Positions 12,777 through 13,117 of a stretch of DNA of 13,117 nucleotides are shown in pieces. Positions within the stretch are counted from its first letter, which is position 1. Each line of letters begins with the position of its first letter. The DNA is from an uncultured Clostridia bacterium. GTDB taxonomy: Bacteria > Bacillota > Clostridia > Christensenellales > UBA1242. Under the pieces are notes generated by a model, which was not told the origin of the DNA, did no database searches, and worked only from the letters and a program-made list of their open reading frames with translations. Position numbers and translations under genes: made by a program. The stretch covers positions 1 to 13,117 of the forward strand of contig CALCEI010000170.1 in the NCBI GenBank assembly GCA_937900575.1, read 5' to 3'.

Positions 12777-13117
12777 TTGAACAGCGTCACAGTGTCCGTG
12801 AATATAAAAACGAAAAAATCTCGGAAACTGTTTTGGAAAAAATAATTGCCGCAGCAAAATTGGCTCCGACCAGCAGAAATAAAAAGCCCTGCGATTTTAA
12901 GATCGTTACCTCCCCTGCCGAACTTGAAAAATTGTCGGAAGCAAAAAACGCTGGCTCCCAAATGTTGAAAAATGCTGCGGCTGCAATAATCGTTTTTGCT
13001 GATTCCGAAAAGTCTGATGTTTGGGTGGAGGACAGTTCCATTGCCATGACTTATTTGCACCTTGCCGCCACTGATTTGGGACTGGGCAGTTGCTGGATTC
13101 AAATCAGAAATCGCAAA
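12758..13117 (+). CDS. Nitroreductase-family flavoprotein (partial, 3' end missing)
   Basis: The first 120 codons of an FMN-dependent nitroreductase-type oxidoreductase, a family of roughly 170-200 residues that uses NAD(P)H. It begins MEFFKLIEQRHSVREYKN, the classic RxSxRxY FMN-phosphate site at the N-terminus. Then come AAKLAPTSRNKKPCDFKIV (compare the family's APSxxNxQPW), an alanine-rich segment AAAAIIVFADSE, and SIAMTYLHLAATDLGLGSCWIQIR, the conserved helix and GxGSCW motif. Cys replaces the usual Trp after Pro in KPCDF. The gene is cut by the right edge. It is visibly more GC-rich than dinB and uses codons such as CTG, ACC, TCC and GCC that are scarce elsewhere in the window. No good Shine-Dalgarno precedes the ATG, which abuts the palindrome. 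Substrate unknown; horizontal origin is inferred. Confidence 0.9.
   Translation, partial: MEFFKLIEQRHSVREYKNEKISETVLEKIIAAAKLAPTSRNKKPCDFKIVTSPAELEKLSEAKNAGSQMLKNAAAAIIVFADSEKSDVWVEDSSIAMTYLHLAATDLGLGSCWIQIRNRK

Noticed and set aside
12773..13102. Minus-strand open frames opposite the nitroreductase
   Set aside because: The plus-strand frame carries clear nitroreductase motifs; the antisense frames have none and are shadows.
1..13117. CRISPR array, tRNA, rRNA, transposase, integrase or phage genes
   Set aside because: I looked for regular spaced repeats, tRNA-like cloverleaf ends, recombinase motifs and long terminal inverted repeats and found none.

Overview
The window looks like chromosomal DNA of a low-GC, endospore-lineage Bacillota (Clostridia-like), probably uncultured. 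The evidence is Gram-positive gene content and order (rsmH, ftsL-like, SpoVD-type PBP, murE, mraY), strong AGGAGG-type ribosome sites, sigma-A promoters with 17-base spacers, a Bacillota-type LexA box, and a MurE with the DNPR motif of meso-diaminopimelate-adding enzymes. Species cannot be named from sequence alone.

Layout. Positions 1-10094 are all minus-strand and form a rearranged division/cell-wall (dcw) cluster. Reading in the direction of transcription (right to left): a metallophosphoesterase, rsmH and an FtsL-like gene form one tightly coupled operon with a strong promoter (10121-10149) and a terminator (7900-7925). Next comes an orphan gene (7193-7831) with a perfect-consensus promoter and its own terminator; it sits between two copies of the ftsL 3' end, an insertion scar. 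Then come two overlapping GT8 glycosyltransferase genes with their own promoter (6963-6991) and terminator (4886-4910). Next are spoVD, murE and mraY (murE and mraY overlap by ATGA), followed by an 89-residue orphan and the start of a membrane/secreted protein cut by the window edge. mraZ, a second division PBP and murF are absent from their usual places, and murD does not follow mraY.

Positions 10095-13117 hold accessory and housekeeping genes. A plus-strand Thr/Cys-rich protein of unknown function (possibly spore-surface) converges on engB (minus) across a shared bidirectional terminator. engB appears to be transcribed as a leaderless mRNA. Divergent to it is a LexA-controlled dinB (DNA polymerase IV). 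Its 3' end contains a 27-base near-palindrome that abuts the start of a nitroreductase gene of visibly different base composition, cut by the right edge.

How it works together. RsmH modifies 16S rRNA, FtsL and SpoVD/PBP act at the septum, and MurE and MraY make the lipid-linked peptidoglycan precursor. The GT8 pair inside the cluster suggests a surface-glycan or protein-glycosylation step, but its substrate cannot be read from the sequence. The most notable results are the ftsL-tail duplication that marks the orphan insertion, the GT8 module inside the dcw cluster, leaderless engB, and the dinB/nitroreductase junction. I found no CRISPR array, tRNA, rRNA, transposase or integrase.
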